A stretch of 20,008 nt of DNA from Saccoglossus kowalevskii (GCF_000003605.2 NW_003134343.1:366877-386884); one strand, 5' to 3'. Positions 10,415 through 19,500 are shown, counted from the stretch's first letter. Numbers and translations are program-made. Notes: a model not told the origin generated them from the sequence alone.

Positions 10415-10558
10415 GTGTTTTTCAATATTATAATAACAGTACCATCTGACACATGTAAAACCACAAAACTAGGCGTAACAGGTGATACATTCAAGTTATC
10501 TCTGCGACTATCATCTACATCACAAAAGTACAAGATATATATGAAATTTGATAAATAA
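10415..10558 (+). CDS. Possible 3' terminal exon, product unknown
   Basis: After an acceptor-like tract (AATATATTTCAG, ending at 10414) the frame runs 47 codons to TAA at 10556-10558. The peptide alternates polar and hydrophobic residues (for example VTGDTFKLSLRL, then QKYKIYMKF), which could form beta strands. An AATAAA poly-A signal overlaps the stop (10554-10559), and a poly-A site that close would leave almost no 3' UTR. The frame also continues upstream of the acceptor to 10235 without a stop, so the length is not evidence by itself. No family is recognised and no partner exon with matching phase could be fixed upstream. It could equally be chance. Confidence 0.2.
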   Translation: MFFNIIITVPSDTCKTTKLGVTGDTFKLSLRLSSTSQKYKIYMKFDK

Positions 10559-10940
10559 AATTATTTAGGTTTTATACTTTCCAATGTGTCCTATTTATTG
10601 ATTACTAATATAATATTTTAGGTCTCAATGTAGTATTGTGGACGTTATCACCTTATCCTTCTTGCCGCAACAACCAGCCACGGTGATTGGATGTTGTTTC
10701 AACTATATTAAAAGAACATGAAACAATACACAGTTAACAAAGAGCGGGGAAGTTGGTCTTTTGTATTCTCACAATCGGGGTACAGATCGCTATATAAATC
10801 ACCACTAGTTATTTCTCATATAGATACGGGACAATCGTTTGAATAATCACGTGATACTCATCCCATGCTGATATGACGTGAATGCAAACTAATACTTTGT
10901 ATTGGTCGTATACACAAGTAGTATTGATTTCATAAAATAA

Positions 10941-10953
10941 ATGCGCATGCGCT
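10941..10953. promoter_or_regulatory. Second NRF-1-type palindrome with CCAAT on the opposite strand
   Basis: TGCGCATGCGC at 10942-10952 matches the NRF-1-type consensus and is identical over 13 bases to the site at 2606. ATTGG (reverse of CCAAT) follows at about 10957-10961. Just downstream, TACGTGCAG is repeated twice within 21 bases (about 10965-10985), giving two CACGT-like cores. This may be a promoter fragment, possibly directed to either strand. There is no transcript evidence. Confidence 0.33.
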
Positions 10954-11120
10954 AGGATTGGAGGTACGTGCAGAGATACGTGCAGTACAGTACCACCTCT
11001 AAAAAATAATTAAAGCTTAGAAACGTCTCAGTTTGTACTCGTTGATCTGCGCAACAGTCAAAGTCGCCAGCTTTGTTTATTTGACACACAAGTCATATAC
11101 TAGTATCTAGCGCTTGCGTG

Positions 11121-11143
11121 GCGCGACGACTACCGCCCTTTAA
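11121..11143 (+). mobile_element. Solo end of the foldback element family (copy 3 remnant)
   Basis: The 23 bases ending in GCCCTTTAA match the right end of copy 1 at 21 of 23 positions, and copy 2's + strand right end equally well. If the element was once full length (~134 bp) its left end would be near 11010, where TTAAAGC occurs, but the rest of that left repeat is not conserved. Internally, TTGTTTATTT (11073-11082) is shared with copy 2. So this is either a strongly decayed full copy (11010-11143) or an isolated terminus. Confidence 0.6.
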
Positions 11144-11226
11144 ATTAAGTTTGTAGCAAGAGAATGATTACGGTTTTATTTGGTCATTGTTCACTGAATT
11201 CTTATATAATATACCGGTAACTAAAA

Positions 11227-11366
11227 ATGGCAACACAACTTCAGGCTACTGTTTGTGTGGGTTATGTTCCCGGGGAGGGGCTATTTGGCTGGTGCGAGTC
11301 AAGGGCGGTTACGTATGTGCGTTCTAAGTTTAGCGGAGAAAGGGAGAAAGGAGTATACTTTTCAAA
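11227..11366 (+). CDS. Possible first coding exon, product unknown
   Basis: An ATG in good start context (AAAAATGG) opens a frame of 47 codons. The donor-like CAAA|GTAAGC at 11366/11367 falls directly before the in-frame TAA (11368-11370), so splicing would remove the stop. The peptide is balanced (MATQLQATVCVGYVPGEG, then LFGWCESRAVTYVRSKF). A TATATAA string lies about 20 bases upstream of the ATG. A good acceptor (TTTTTTTATTTTGCAG, ending 11573) follows. Joining to it would give only eight more codons before a stop at about 11596, so the full product would be very short, or another acceptor is used. The other two frames across this G-rich patch are also fairly open (one for 98 codons, 11255-11551), which weakens the case. 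No family recognised. Confidence 0.25.
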
Positions 11367-11598
11367 GTAAGCACGTTTCGAAAACCAAAAAAGTGGTACT
11401 TTTTAAAACCCTGACAGATGTTTACTTTGATCCAAACACATCAAATGCACAGAGTCGTTCGAGCAGAATGGGAAGACAGAGTATTTTGATTTGTTTTCAT
11501 AAGACCGGATTTTATCAAAAAGAGGGTAGCATTGTCTTTCAAAGTCAGTGAAGGGTTGTTTTTTTATTTTGCAGATCACTCATAAGACATACCCAATA

Positions 11599-11821
11599 GC
11601 GGCGGCACGGGGGGGGGGTCGCCCTCGAAATGATGTTGGGGCGTCGCTCCTCCAAAATCAAGCTGAAACCCTTTGTGACAGCAAAATGTTTCCTTCAAAT
11701 TGCAGGAAATTGCGTTTCAGAAGGTCTAGATTTCAAAATGTTTAAGGGGAACATGCCCCCGGACCCCATGATGAGATTGGTGAGCAGATCTCGCCCCCAA
11801 TGCAAAATGTCGTGCCGCCGC
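11599..11821. mobile_element. Short element with 11-bp terminal inverted repeats
   Basis: GCGGCGGCACG (11599-11609) is repeated exactly in inverted form as CGTGCCGCCGC (11811-11821), enclosing about 200 bases. The interior has a ten-G run (11609-11618), GTCGCCC, and a GC-rich segment containing GGGGAACATGCCCCCGGACC. This interior resembles a dispersed repeat I associate with mollusc and other marine invertebrate genomes, but the family name cannot be given with certainty. No clear target-site duplication flanks it (AATA on the left, CTCT on the right). Short open frames inside (11548-11745, 11630-11869) are probably by-products of its composition. It follows directly after the acceptor-like tract at 11558-11573. 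Confidence 0.6.
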
Positions 11822-13760
11822 CTCTTCTACCTATACCAGCCATATCCCTCGCTTACGTGTGTAGACTGAGTAGCTTGTTCCAGCCCCGTGGCTCAAAGCA
11901 GAAAACACTGTTATAATATATAATAACAATGCCACAATAATGGCATGAAAACTTTGGCAGCCTGGTCGAGACAAGCAAGTCGTATGTACCATGTATGTAC
12001 CTTCCGTAAGAATACTCGTGATTGAAAGGTATATCCATTCTTAGACATCGAGACATCGACGAAAATGTGATAATTCAGTTCGTAAATTTAAAAGGAAATC
12101 AGAAACGTGATTATCATTTCAATTCCATTTTTTCTTTATACAATATTCCATCCACATATGATACTGCGAGGAATTGTAATACAGTTTACCGGGTTACCAT
12201 GGTGCTTAGAATGGCATTCACTAATGCATGATGCAGCATCGTCACCATGCAATCGACGTATGTTGACACTCAAAAGAAGTAAACGTGTTATCTTTAAAAA
12301 TACATTCAGAACTCGTACATGTGTCAACACCGTCCAAAAATAGAATCGACAAGTCACCCAAAGACTGGTATGTCAATGATAGAGCCATGCATTACTCGTC
12401 CATTTGAAATGGAGTGTATTAGATGCAATCACACGTGGGTATATGATGTGCTGTGTATTACATAGGAACGCAGAGAAAAAAATAACAACAAAACAGTAAA
12501 ACCCTTATATGGTCCAATGGCAGGATGTATATTCTGTCAGAGCAGCGTGTCTAATCTATGTTTAATACAATGTAACTTTAAAAATAAACTACAGGAAACG
12601 TGTGGTATTCTAACGACTCTCGTAATGCACAAATATAGATTTTAATGGTGTGCCGGAACGTTTTTATCTCCCATGTTCAATTGAGTCTGTTCTTCTGTTT
12701 GGAATCCCCAGTAAAATCTCTCTGAGGACTCAAGTGTCCTGGTTTCGGTTTACATTGCGTGGCTTTACTTCGAATACTCGAACCACCACCATTATTCAAT
12801 TTTGTCACGTTTTCAGATTTCATTATTGATATCATATTTGTGCCATTGCAAAGTCATGTGGCGTGTACCACTAAGCACAGGATAATCCCCGCTGTCTACG
12901 TTGATCTGCATTTGCCTTTTTTTGTCATTGAAAATCACCTTCTAATACAATAATGCCTCGGTACACGCAGAGATGACGGACCAACGCATTCACGCCGTGA
13001 CCAGACCCGCGGGAGACGGGACATTCTTTCATTCGTAGGGTGTCATGGCAACAAATCACTTCATCGGAGCAGAGTGAAGGAAGGAAATATAGAATGTATG
13101 TCTTTCGCCACGAGATGGCGCAGTAACATCAGTTCGTATTTTGAAGTTGGAATTCTTCAGTTTAATTAGTTTTTTTAAAGTACACTATTATGGTAATGAT
13201 ATTTGTGTTTGAAATAAATCTAAATTTGTTACTATGCTAGAATTCCGTTACCTTGTTAGGGGATCGTTCTAGTAAGCGGATGACAATACCTCCAACATGC
13301 AGCTTTCATGGTGGGTATAAACACACGAATGTTTTTGTGTGCATTGTTGGTATTATGAACATCGATCTATGCTACTTCGATCTATCTAAGTTAATTAAGA
13401 AGACCAATTTTTTAAGTTGGCCATGACGTGTGATGACATATATATTATTTGAATGTATCTCATGGGCGTAATGTTATTCTCAACAAACATGTTTCTAAAA
13501 AAAATCAATCGGTAAAATCGGTACACGATCGGTTATTCAATCACAGCACCGCCTCACAATTGATTAGACCAAACAATACAAACCAAATCGCACCATTTAA
13601 TTGTTACAATACAATAAGTTTACTCAAACCCATTGTTATATGTGTCAACAGTTGTCTTTTGTTTGTTTCATCAGGACTTATTTTACTTCCTATCGTTTTA
13701 ACGATGACTGTACTTTGCACAGATCTGTAGTTTTATAGGGTGTTAACGAGTAATTCATAA
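11822..13760. other. Noncoding stretch, nothing firm
   Basis: Several frames of 60-93 codons occur on both strands and overlap each other, for example 12022-12231 (+), 12107-12343 (+) and 12136-12357 (-). A possible acceptor (CACGTTTTCAG, ending near 12817) opens a 45-codon frame to 12953, but nothing else supports it. At 13449-13730 a 93-codon frame ends with a hydrophobic run, and an acceptor-like TTTGTTTGTTTCATCAG interrupts it. No RNA gene or repeat family was seen. Confidence 0.45.
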
Positions 13761-13807
13761 TCACACTATTACCATAAAACGGGATCTATTTTTTATCACC
13801 TTTACAG

Positions 13808-14069
13808 CAGTATTGAAAACAACCACGATTTTCCCACGCGGCCGTGGGATAACATACCTGTGACAAATGTATTGTGCAATATCTCGACTTTTCAATTTAA
13901 TTTGAACGAAGTTCCACCATATGATGTACATGTGCACGTTACTGAATCACACAGAAGTGGTATTATCTCGAGAAGCGTTATCATAAACCACCTGTATTTA
14001 GATCCAGATAAATTGATTGTACGTAGTGTAGGGCGTTTGATTTCCAATGCCACGTTCAAATTAAATTGA
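13808..14069 (+). CDS. Possible 3' terminal exon, product unknown
   Basis: A strong acceptor (ATTTTTTATCACCTTTACAG, ending 13807) is followed by an open frame from 13809 to TGA at 14067-14069, 86 codons. Composition is protein-like and soluble: acidic and polar residues near the start (SIENNHDFPTRPWDN), a PPYDVHVHV segment, then a basic-hydrophobic end (DPDKLIVRSVGRLISNATFK). There are two potential N-glycosylation sites (NIS, NAT) and one cysteine. The frame is also open for 16 codons upstream of the acceptor, so its total length is only mildly unusual. No poly-A signal lies close after the stop; instead there is a palindrome of A and T. A GTACGT donor-like site within it (near 14018) allows a shorter internal exon. 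I do not recognise the family. Confidence 0.27.
13832..13849. repeat. GC-rich 7-bp hairpin
   Basis: TCCCACG and CGTGGGA pair perfectly around CGGC. It lies near the start of the candidate exon at 13808-14069, within the codons for the FPTRPWD segment. It may be incidental. Confidence 0.5.
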
Positions 14070-14090
14070 AAAAAAAATATATTTTTTTTT
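14069..14090. repeat. A/T palindrome
   Basis: A9-TATA-T9 forms a perfect 22-bp palindrome, with one extra T at 14091. It directly follows the stop of the candidate exon. Such tracts can extrude or slip and are common in AT-rich noncoding DNA. Confidence 0.75.
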
Positions 14091-14470
14091 TATCATGGAC
14101 ATACACGTAACTACATCATCGTACTATATAACTAGTAGTATAGTGCTCTGTTAACTTCAAGCCACTTATTAAAACAGCTTCATGATTGAAGTGGACACAA
14201 TTGAGTGATCGTGGCCATAGACTAAGGTGTCGTAAGACAAAACAAAGACAACAATATCATCGATTACGATTTGTAGTTCTGGTGTGTAAGTGAATTCTTT
14301 TGTGCGAGGCCCAGGCATTTTCGATTCACGTCATGTACAGGGGAGGAGATTTCTCATGGATTATTCGATTTCGTTCCCGTGACGGACACACCCCCAAGTT
14401 CTCAACAACAAAGATATGTTGATATAATTTGCATGTTGTCTACACAACTAATTATGCCATTGTTGAGCAG

Positions 14471-14784
14471 GTTTGAAGAACAGACTGGTCGCGTCTATTC
14501 AGATGCAGAGGGAGTGGAAGGTTGAAGGTTTGATGGGGACAAGCATCGGAAACGAAAACGTCTCGTTGCTTCACCCAGTTTTAACTTATGATACAACCTT
14601 GTATTGTGCCGATTTCCTAACGAATGATGGTAACAAATACCATATATATTACACGGGAATTATCCGTCACCCCTTTGGCGTTGCTTTTACAGACAATGGT
14701 ATAATCCGATTCAAGTACCCGGCTCTACGAGAAAGAGGCAGGCAGGAGGTAGGGCTGTACAGTTACCACCAGCCCCAAAACTGA
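14471..14784 (+). CDS. Possible exon, product unknown (frame 1 reading)
   Basis: The frame from 14473 to TGA at 14782-14784 is open for 103 codons. An acceptor-like GTTGAGCAG ends at 14470, though its pyrimidine tract is weak. An internal ATG is at 14503. The translation is rich in Tyr and hydrophobic residues (for example LTYDTTLYCADFLTNDGNKY and IIRHPFGVAFTDNGIIRF) and reads like a folded domain, but I do not recognise it. From 14634 to the donor at 14888 a second frame is also open and offers a better-bordered alternative exon (next entry), so the two readings compete. They cannot both be ordinary coding exons of one transcript. Confidence 0.22.
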
Positions 14785-14888
14785 AGGCAAGACGATACGG
14801 CACAGTACTGTCTGTCTCCACAGAACAACACCAAAAGTATCATTGCCCAGTCACTGATCGCAATTCGCTTCATTGTCTCACAAAAAAG
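14693..14888 (+). CDS. Possible internal exon, product unknown (frame 0 reading)
   Basis: This is bounded by an acceptor-like GTTGCTTTTACAG (ending 14692) and a good donor AAG|GTAAGA (14888/14889). It encodes 65 codons in one frame with no stop and ends on a complete codon. The peptide is basic and Gln/Pro-containing (for example RKRQAGGRAVQLPPAPK, then SVSTEQHQKYHCPVTDRN), with two Cys near the end. The frame is open from 14634, after a TAA at 14631-14633. Its borders are better than those of the overlapping 103-codon frame. No family is recognised, and no partner exon with matching phase was established. Confidence 0.27.
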
Positions 14889-16763
14889 GTAAGAACTCAT
14901 TTATATTGCAATTTTATCGTCACTCACCTAGGGGGATTAGTTGCTTGTGTTTGTGGAATGTTTAATAGTTTCTTTTTATCGGTTTTACCTGTATAGTATA
15001 TTGCAGTTAATGGGTGGAAATAGTAACACATTACAAATGTTGAAGTACCCGTTCACAACATTACATTGTAAGTGCTTTTTAGAATTCATCAATAGCAATG
15101 AATGACCTATCAGCATTGTCCTTGAGGTAAAGTTCGCATCGTTTTTGCGTAACGCTCGACACACATTTATTCTAATTAGCAGAAACTTTGCAAAACAAAT
15201 AAACAAACAAATAGATTATGCATGCCCGGGCACGTTTTTACACGGACAGTGTTGACTATCAGGACCAGGGTCACGGACTGTTGTGCCATCCAGATCCGCG
15301 GTCTCCGTAGTGGCGTTCATAGATCGATGTGTCCCCCCCTGTGGTGGTTAGCGCGGCGGTATAACCCGTTAGGCGTAATGTTTATCAGTTATGTTGTGGC
15401 GCGCTCAGCTCTACTCGAGGTTTCATATCCGAGGTTATTGGACAAACCATGGATGTAAACTAAAACACGGCAGTATTTGTAGTTAGTAAGTATTTCCCTG
15501 ATTTGTGCTGAAAGATATGTGTTTGGATGTTTGCAGCATTGTCAAAAACACTGACAGACAACCTAAGAGTGGCAACACGTGGTTGCAGCCCGACCAGTTA
15601 TCTTCTATGGTTAATCACGAAAATAACTCTACCGCATCCTTAAAATACACGCTGATCACGAAGATAAAGCAAAAGCGTATAAATCTATATTGATATAGCG
15701 GGATCCTATAGACCGCGATATCCGCGATAGTACTCCCATTGACCCTGGCCAGTTATCGGTTGTATTAGATACGCTATGCATTCATGATGGTTCTGTCCTT
15801 GTTAGAGCACAAACATATTTGTAAGATCTAGTTTAGATATGAAGTCCGTCCTACTCTCGGCAATCTGATTATACCTTGAAACACTGTATTTAAGAATCGG
15901 ACGTCCCCAGGGTACTTCAATGTTGACCGCAATTATTTGTCGACATTGGTGTGAACATATCGTTTACAACTTTCAGACGGGTTCTATTATTTAATTACTT
16001 GATTTATTGTTTCGCCATCTGTGCGAAACACTACCCTGCCAGTCGTGTTTACTCGTCTGCCAGTAAACGGCAGATTTTAACGTCAAAAAGACTTTGACCG
16101 CTCGGTCATCCACATTTAATAACGACCTTGGAAACGACGACCTTAGAATTCCTGTCGAGTAATTGGCTTCTTTTCACAAGAGGAGATACCAATATGAAAT
16201 CTATCATCAATACAATGAAATAAAATCTCATCTCATCGTGACGTCATAGACCAGGAAACGAACAGTCCGCTCTGACAGACATGTTCACTTCACACCACAA
16301 CTGAAAATAACTATGCCGTGGAAATATTATGTCACTTATCACATCACAGATAAAATCTGCATATACTTAGATTCAAAATAATTACATGCATTTGAATATA
16401 TTGATTCAACAATCAAGCGTACGTTATAATGAATCCCGTGACCATGGTAACTATTTCGTCACCCATAATGTCACTAACAGCAATATTATAATATATTTAT
16501 AGTTCTGACCGCAAATAAACTTTGAAAGAATACCTACAATACTATGATCTCGGATATATAATTCGCCAATATCGTGACATTTTTTGTATTGAAAGCAGTC
16601 GAAGTTTCAGGTTTGTAGTTAATACCAATACACAAATAGATTGAAATTGCATGCATATTCAACAGTCCATTCATAAAGTCAACTACGACGAGAATTGATT
16701 GAATCATGATGGACACACGCGAACGCACACAGACTGGCTAACAACAGCAGCATCAGTGACTAT
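14889..16763. other. Mostly noncoding stretch with a GC-rich patch
   Basis: Apart from the GC-rich patch at 15218-15458, only chance-level frames occur (62-73 codons). The donor at 14889 implies intron if the preceding exon is real. No hairpin, RNA gene or repeat family was recognised. TTAA- and TATA-rich sequence dominates 16300-16700. Confidence 0.45.
15218..15458 (+). other. GC- and CpG-rich patch with overlapping short frames
   Basis: This ~240-base patch is clearly richer in GC and CG dinucleotides than its flanks. Two ATG-started frames overlap: 15222-15458 (78 codons, ends at TAA) and 15218 to a TAG near 15310 (30 codons). A string resembling a tRNA D-arm (GTGGTTAGCGC, near 15345) lacks a matching T-arm. 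The patch could be a CpG-rich promoter fragment, a decayed repeat or a small exon. Nothing decides between these. Confidence 0.3.
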
Positions 16764-16897
16764 TTCAAAGGGCGGTGGTCGTCTCACCGCGTCCTGTTCG
16801 ATATGGGACTCATAGCGACGTATACAACGCGTTTAAAATACATTGTTTATTTACATGAAAATCGAACACGCGATGCGCGACGACCACCGCGCTTTAA
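16764..16897 (-). mobile_element. MITE-like foldback element, copy 2 (inverted)
   Basis: The reverse complement of this 134-bp segment aligns end to end with copy 1 at 994-1126 with about 14 differences. The block 16787-16817 is identical to 1074-1104. On the + strand the left end reads TTCAAAGGGCGGTGGTCGTC and the right end is CGACGACCACCGCGCTTTAA, giving ~20-bp terminal inverted repeats. The left terminus has TTCA where the family has TTAA, a point difference. As in copy 1, the inner CGAACA-type inverted pair is present. There is no coding capacity. The modest divergence suggests two insertions of one family, not recent duplication of the locus, because the flanks do not match. Confidence 0.85.
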
Positions 16898-17976
16898 GTA
16901 CTAGTATATCACGCCATGCTCATTAGTACAAAACTGCTTTATAACATTCAACTATTAGATGTGTGTTTGGTTCGCTACTGGTCTATTGTAGGGGGTACTC
17001 AAGGACATATATCATATAGGAAACCCTGAGAGAGGTCACCGCCTCGAGATAAGCTTTTAGGTAATACGGCGAATATGGTCTTTATATCATTGGCTGGTAT
17101 GGCTCGTTGTTTAGTCTGTTCTACTCCCTCTCAGTTTTCAAGATTTCTATTACGTCGTCGCATACTTTTTATTGTCGTGTATCGTCAACTGGGGTTATCT
17201 ATGCTAATGGCGGACACACAGGTCAGCTTAGATGAGACGATTGTGTCATCATCACCATCGTAATATCGTCAGTAGTGCATTGTGTTAGATTAAACCGTGG
17301 AATTATTTTTCTCAGTGAATCGGCTTTTTCAAGTTTGAAACGTTTGTTCCCGCTTGGGATACAAGATTGAACCTGGGGAACATGACAAGAATGTTGAAAG
17401 AAACCGTATCCCACATGAAACACGTTTTCATACTATGTCGGTTCTCTTGTAAAAGCAACTGAAATATCCATTGAATGAAGACAAGTTTTCCGGGCATATT
17501 TCAGTAAAGGGCAGTTCTCCCTAGCAAGATTTATCGCCAACCTCATTTACTCACATATACTATTTCGACCGTTGGCAGGCATGGTCGTTGACCCCCTGTG
17601 TTTGTTGAATCAGGGTAGTAACTGATACTGTAGCTGGCATGACATCGAATTTCACTTGATGTCGGAACTCCGGAAATCTAAAAATAAAATAAACGAACGA
17701 TTATTTTTTGTTATTTAATATACATTTTAGTATGAATTAATGTCATTGCTCCGAAAATCGCAGTACAAAATACACACAGAACAAGGACAACGAGTATTTG
17801 TTATTTCATATACATTTTAGTTTGCATCCCTGAATATTTAATATACGTATCCTGATGAATTCTTCAATTAGTAGGAAACATTACGTTTCTGTGAGTGATG
17901 TGTCATGATTTAGTAAATCGGGATAACGAGTACATATTGTTTAATACACGTTGATTCGATAAGAAGTCCCTAAATG
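16898..17976. other. Noncoding stretch with one direct repeat
   Basis: The frame at 17075-17263 (62 codons, +) and overlapping - strand frames to 17497 have no supporting signals. The direct repeat at 17708-17824 is listed separately. Nothing else was recognised. Confidence 0.5.
17708..17824 (+). repeat. 28-bp direct repeat, copies 89 bp apart
   Basis: The segments 17708-17735 and 17797-17824 match at 26 of 28 bases; both contain TATACATTTTAGT. The sequence between is unrelated. The pair may be the remains of a tandem array or a small duplication. An AT-rich match of this length is unlikely but not impossible by chance. Confidence 0.6.
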
Positions 17977-18048
17977 CCAACTCAATAAAGCTGTGTACGT
18001 TTTATCATGGAACTAGGGGTTTATAGTTCCATGGTTTTATTGAGTTGG
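17977..18048. repeat. Two-part hairpin with asymmetric bulge
   Basis: The outer arms CCAACTCAATAAA (17977-17989) and TTTATTGAGTTGG (18036-18048) pair perfectly over 13 bp. The inner arms CATGGAACTA (18006-18015) and TAGTTCCATG (18024-18033) pair over 10 bp around an 8-base loop. They are separated by 16 bases on the left and two on the right. A total of 23 perfect pairs in 72 bases is well beyond chance for one place. The left outer arm contains AATAAA. It could be a decayed foldback element, a structured RNA or a late-stage inverted duplication with an insertion. The bulge argues against a microRNA precursor. Confidence 0.75.
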
Positions 18049-19309
18049 TCATTGATTGTTTCTTCCCCTCCTTGAGACCGCGATGTCTTTATTTGACAAC
18101 GCGAACATTGTCGACGTATTTGCGATTCCGATCAAGACGATCGACAAGCGATAATGGGTTTCAGGATTAGAATTTAGCGTGTACCTGTTAAAAGTTGCGT
18201 CCTATTGTCACACCGCGAGTGCCGTTCAAATACCGATAGCTGAGACGTATGTCTACCTATACACCGTGAGAATGTGCCAATCGGCAACATGTGCCAGTCG
18301 ATTAACTTCAAGTTGAAAAACAGAACTTCCTCAAAACAGAAGAGTGAATTCGAAAACAATGACCCTTCAAATTCTAACATTATAAATATGATTATAAAGA
18401 ATATGTTTACAGCGTCTTGACGATTCGCCGCACGGTTGCATGTATGCCCCTATCTACACATCATTTGCATTAACATAAAAGTGAAATAAACAAACCAGTT
18501 TTGCTTTCAGAGGATGTTTTTGATGGCCGGCTTTTATGCTTAGTGTACACGTATTTTCTCGTGTTTATAGTTGTGGACATTGAGGGCGGTTGTCGCATTG
18601 CAGCCACACATACTAAGTAGTGTACACGTGGCTGCACAATATCAGTAACTTGTTTGCAAAATTCGTGAGTATATCTACTAAAACAATACCTCATATGATC
18701 AAATCCGGATTTGTAATTTCGGATACTTAATTTCTCACATTTTGTGACACATTTAATACTAGCAACGAAGTTCTCACTCGTGATGGATCGTCGTGCGAAA
18801 TATCTCGCCATACGAACGACGGTACAATTTCTGTAACCCCCATCAGCAATGGGTCTGTCCTCACTAAACCGCAAGACCTTGACCGATGAAAATATAAAAA
18901 GCTAACTTCACATTTACACGTTATATATCTCCGACCCGTGACTAATTATCCATCATCAATTTCTGTGACGATATGTAAATGTGTAGCTCTAATGGTGTAG
19001 TAAGTGTGTCACGCCCATCGTATGTGTGGTACGTTTGCTGGGAAATCTCTCGGCACTCTTCTTCCCACACTTTGTTTATGTTAAATCACTGAGCAATATG
19101 TTTCCTATCTATTTACACAACGTTGTTAGCTTTTAGCGAGTTGGCGTGATTTGTTATACTATTTATTGTTTTTAAAAGTGCTCGAAATAACAGGATCGGG
19201 CTGAGCGATGATGACAAAACGGCGTATGGGAATTGTTGTTTTTTCAAAATACAATTTGTGAGCTACGTCCCGGCGTTCAGAACTACTAGTATGTAGGGCC
19301 TCCACATGG
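18049..19309. other. Noncoding stretch; longest open frame of the window, unsupported
   Basis: The - strand frame 18470-18874 is open for 134 codons but begins at a TTG. Its first ATG is internal, and it contains no motif I recognise. A hairpin (18600-18635) falls inside it. About 0.3 frames of this length are expected by chance in the window, so it is not called a gene. The repeated string TAGTGTACACGT at 18541 and 18619 is a short direct repeat. Confidence 0.45.
18600..18635. repeat. 8-bp hairpin with 20-base loop
   Basis: GCAGCCAC (18600-18607) is exactly complementary to GTGGCTGC (18628-18635). The loop includes GTGTACAC, itself a palindrome. It is modest in strength and no role is inferred. 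Confidence 0.5.
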
Positions 19310-19500
19310 GTAAAAAACGAAGTGCGAAGTACCCGTTTTAAAAGGTGTAAAAATCGAAGTGATGCTTTTTAAAAACTGTAAAAAAACGAAGTGAAAATCT
19401 TATAAAAATTGTAAAAGTGACCTGTTTGAGTTATAGAAAGTGAATATCGATGTGATTATTTTATAAAATTAGGAAACTGAAGTGAATTTCTTATAAATAT
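19310..19500 (+). repeat. Degenerate minisatellite, six ~32-bp units
   Basis: Units begin near 19310, 19347, 19378, 19411, 19442 and 19472 (spacing 30-37). Each starts with GTAAAAAACGAAGTG or a variant (GTAAAAATCGAAGTG, GGAAACTGAAGTG) and ends with a TTTTATAAAA-like stretch. The first three units are clearest; later ones drift, the fourth most of all. The array stops at about 19500. It is non-coding, since all frames have frequent stops. Array length is likely variable between individuals. Confidence 0.75.

Noticed and set aside
11255-11551. 98-codon + strand frame overlapping the candidate ATG exon
   Set aside because: GTG start, competing frames across the same G-rich patch, and length at chance level. 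The ATG frame at 11227 has better start and donor signals.
13449-13730. 93-codon + strand frame with a hydrophobic C-terminal run
   Set aside because: It is interrupted by a strong acceptor-like tract (TTTGTTTGTTTCATCAG), which suggests intron or chance, and there is no good start context.
15330-15400. tRNA D-arm-like string GTGGTTAGCGC
   Set aside because: No T-arm, anticodon stem or acceptor stem in the right positions.
18581-18600. GGGCGGTTGTCGC, resembling the foldback element terminus
   Set aside because: It lacks the TTAAA edge, has no matching inverted end ~130 bases away, and is short enough to be chance.
18470-18874. Longest open frame, 134 codons on the - strand
   Set aside because: It starts at TTG, shows no recognisable motif, contains a hairpin, and a frame this long is expected about 0.3 times by chance here. 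Only homology or transcript data could revive it.
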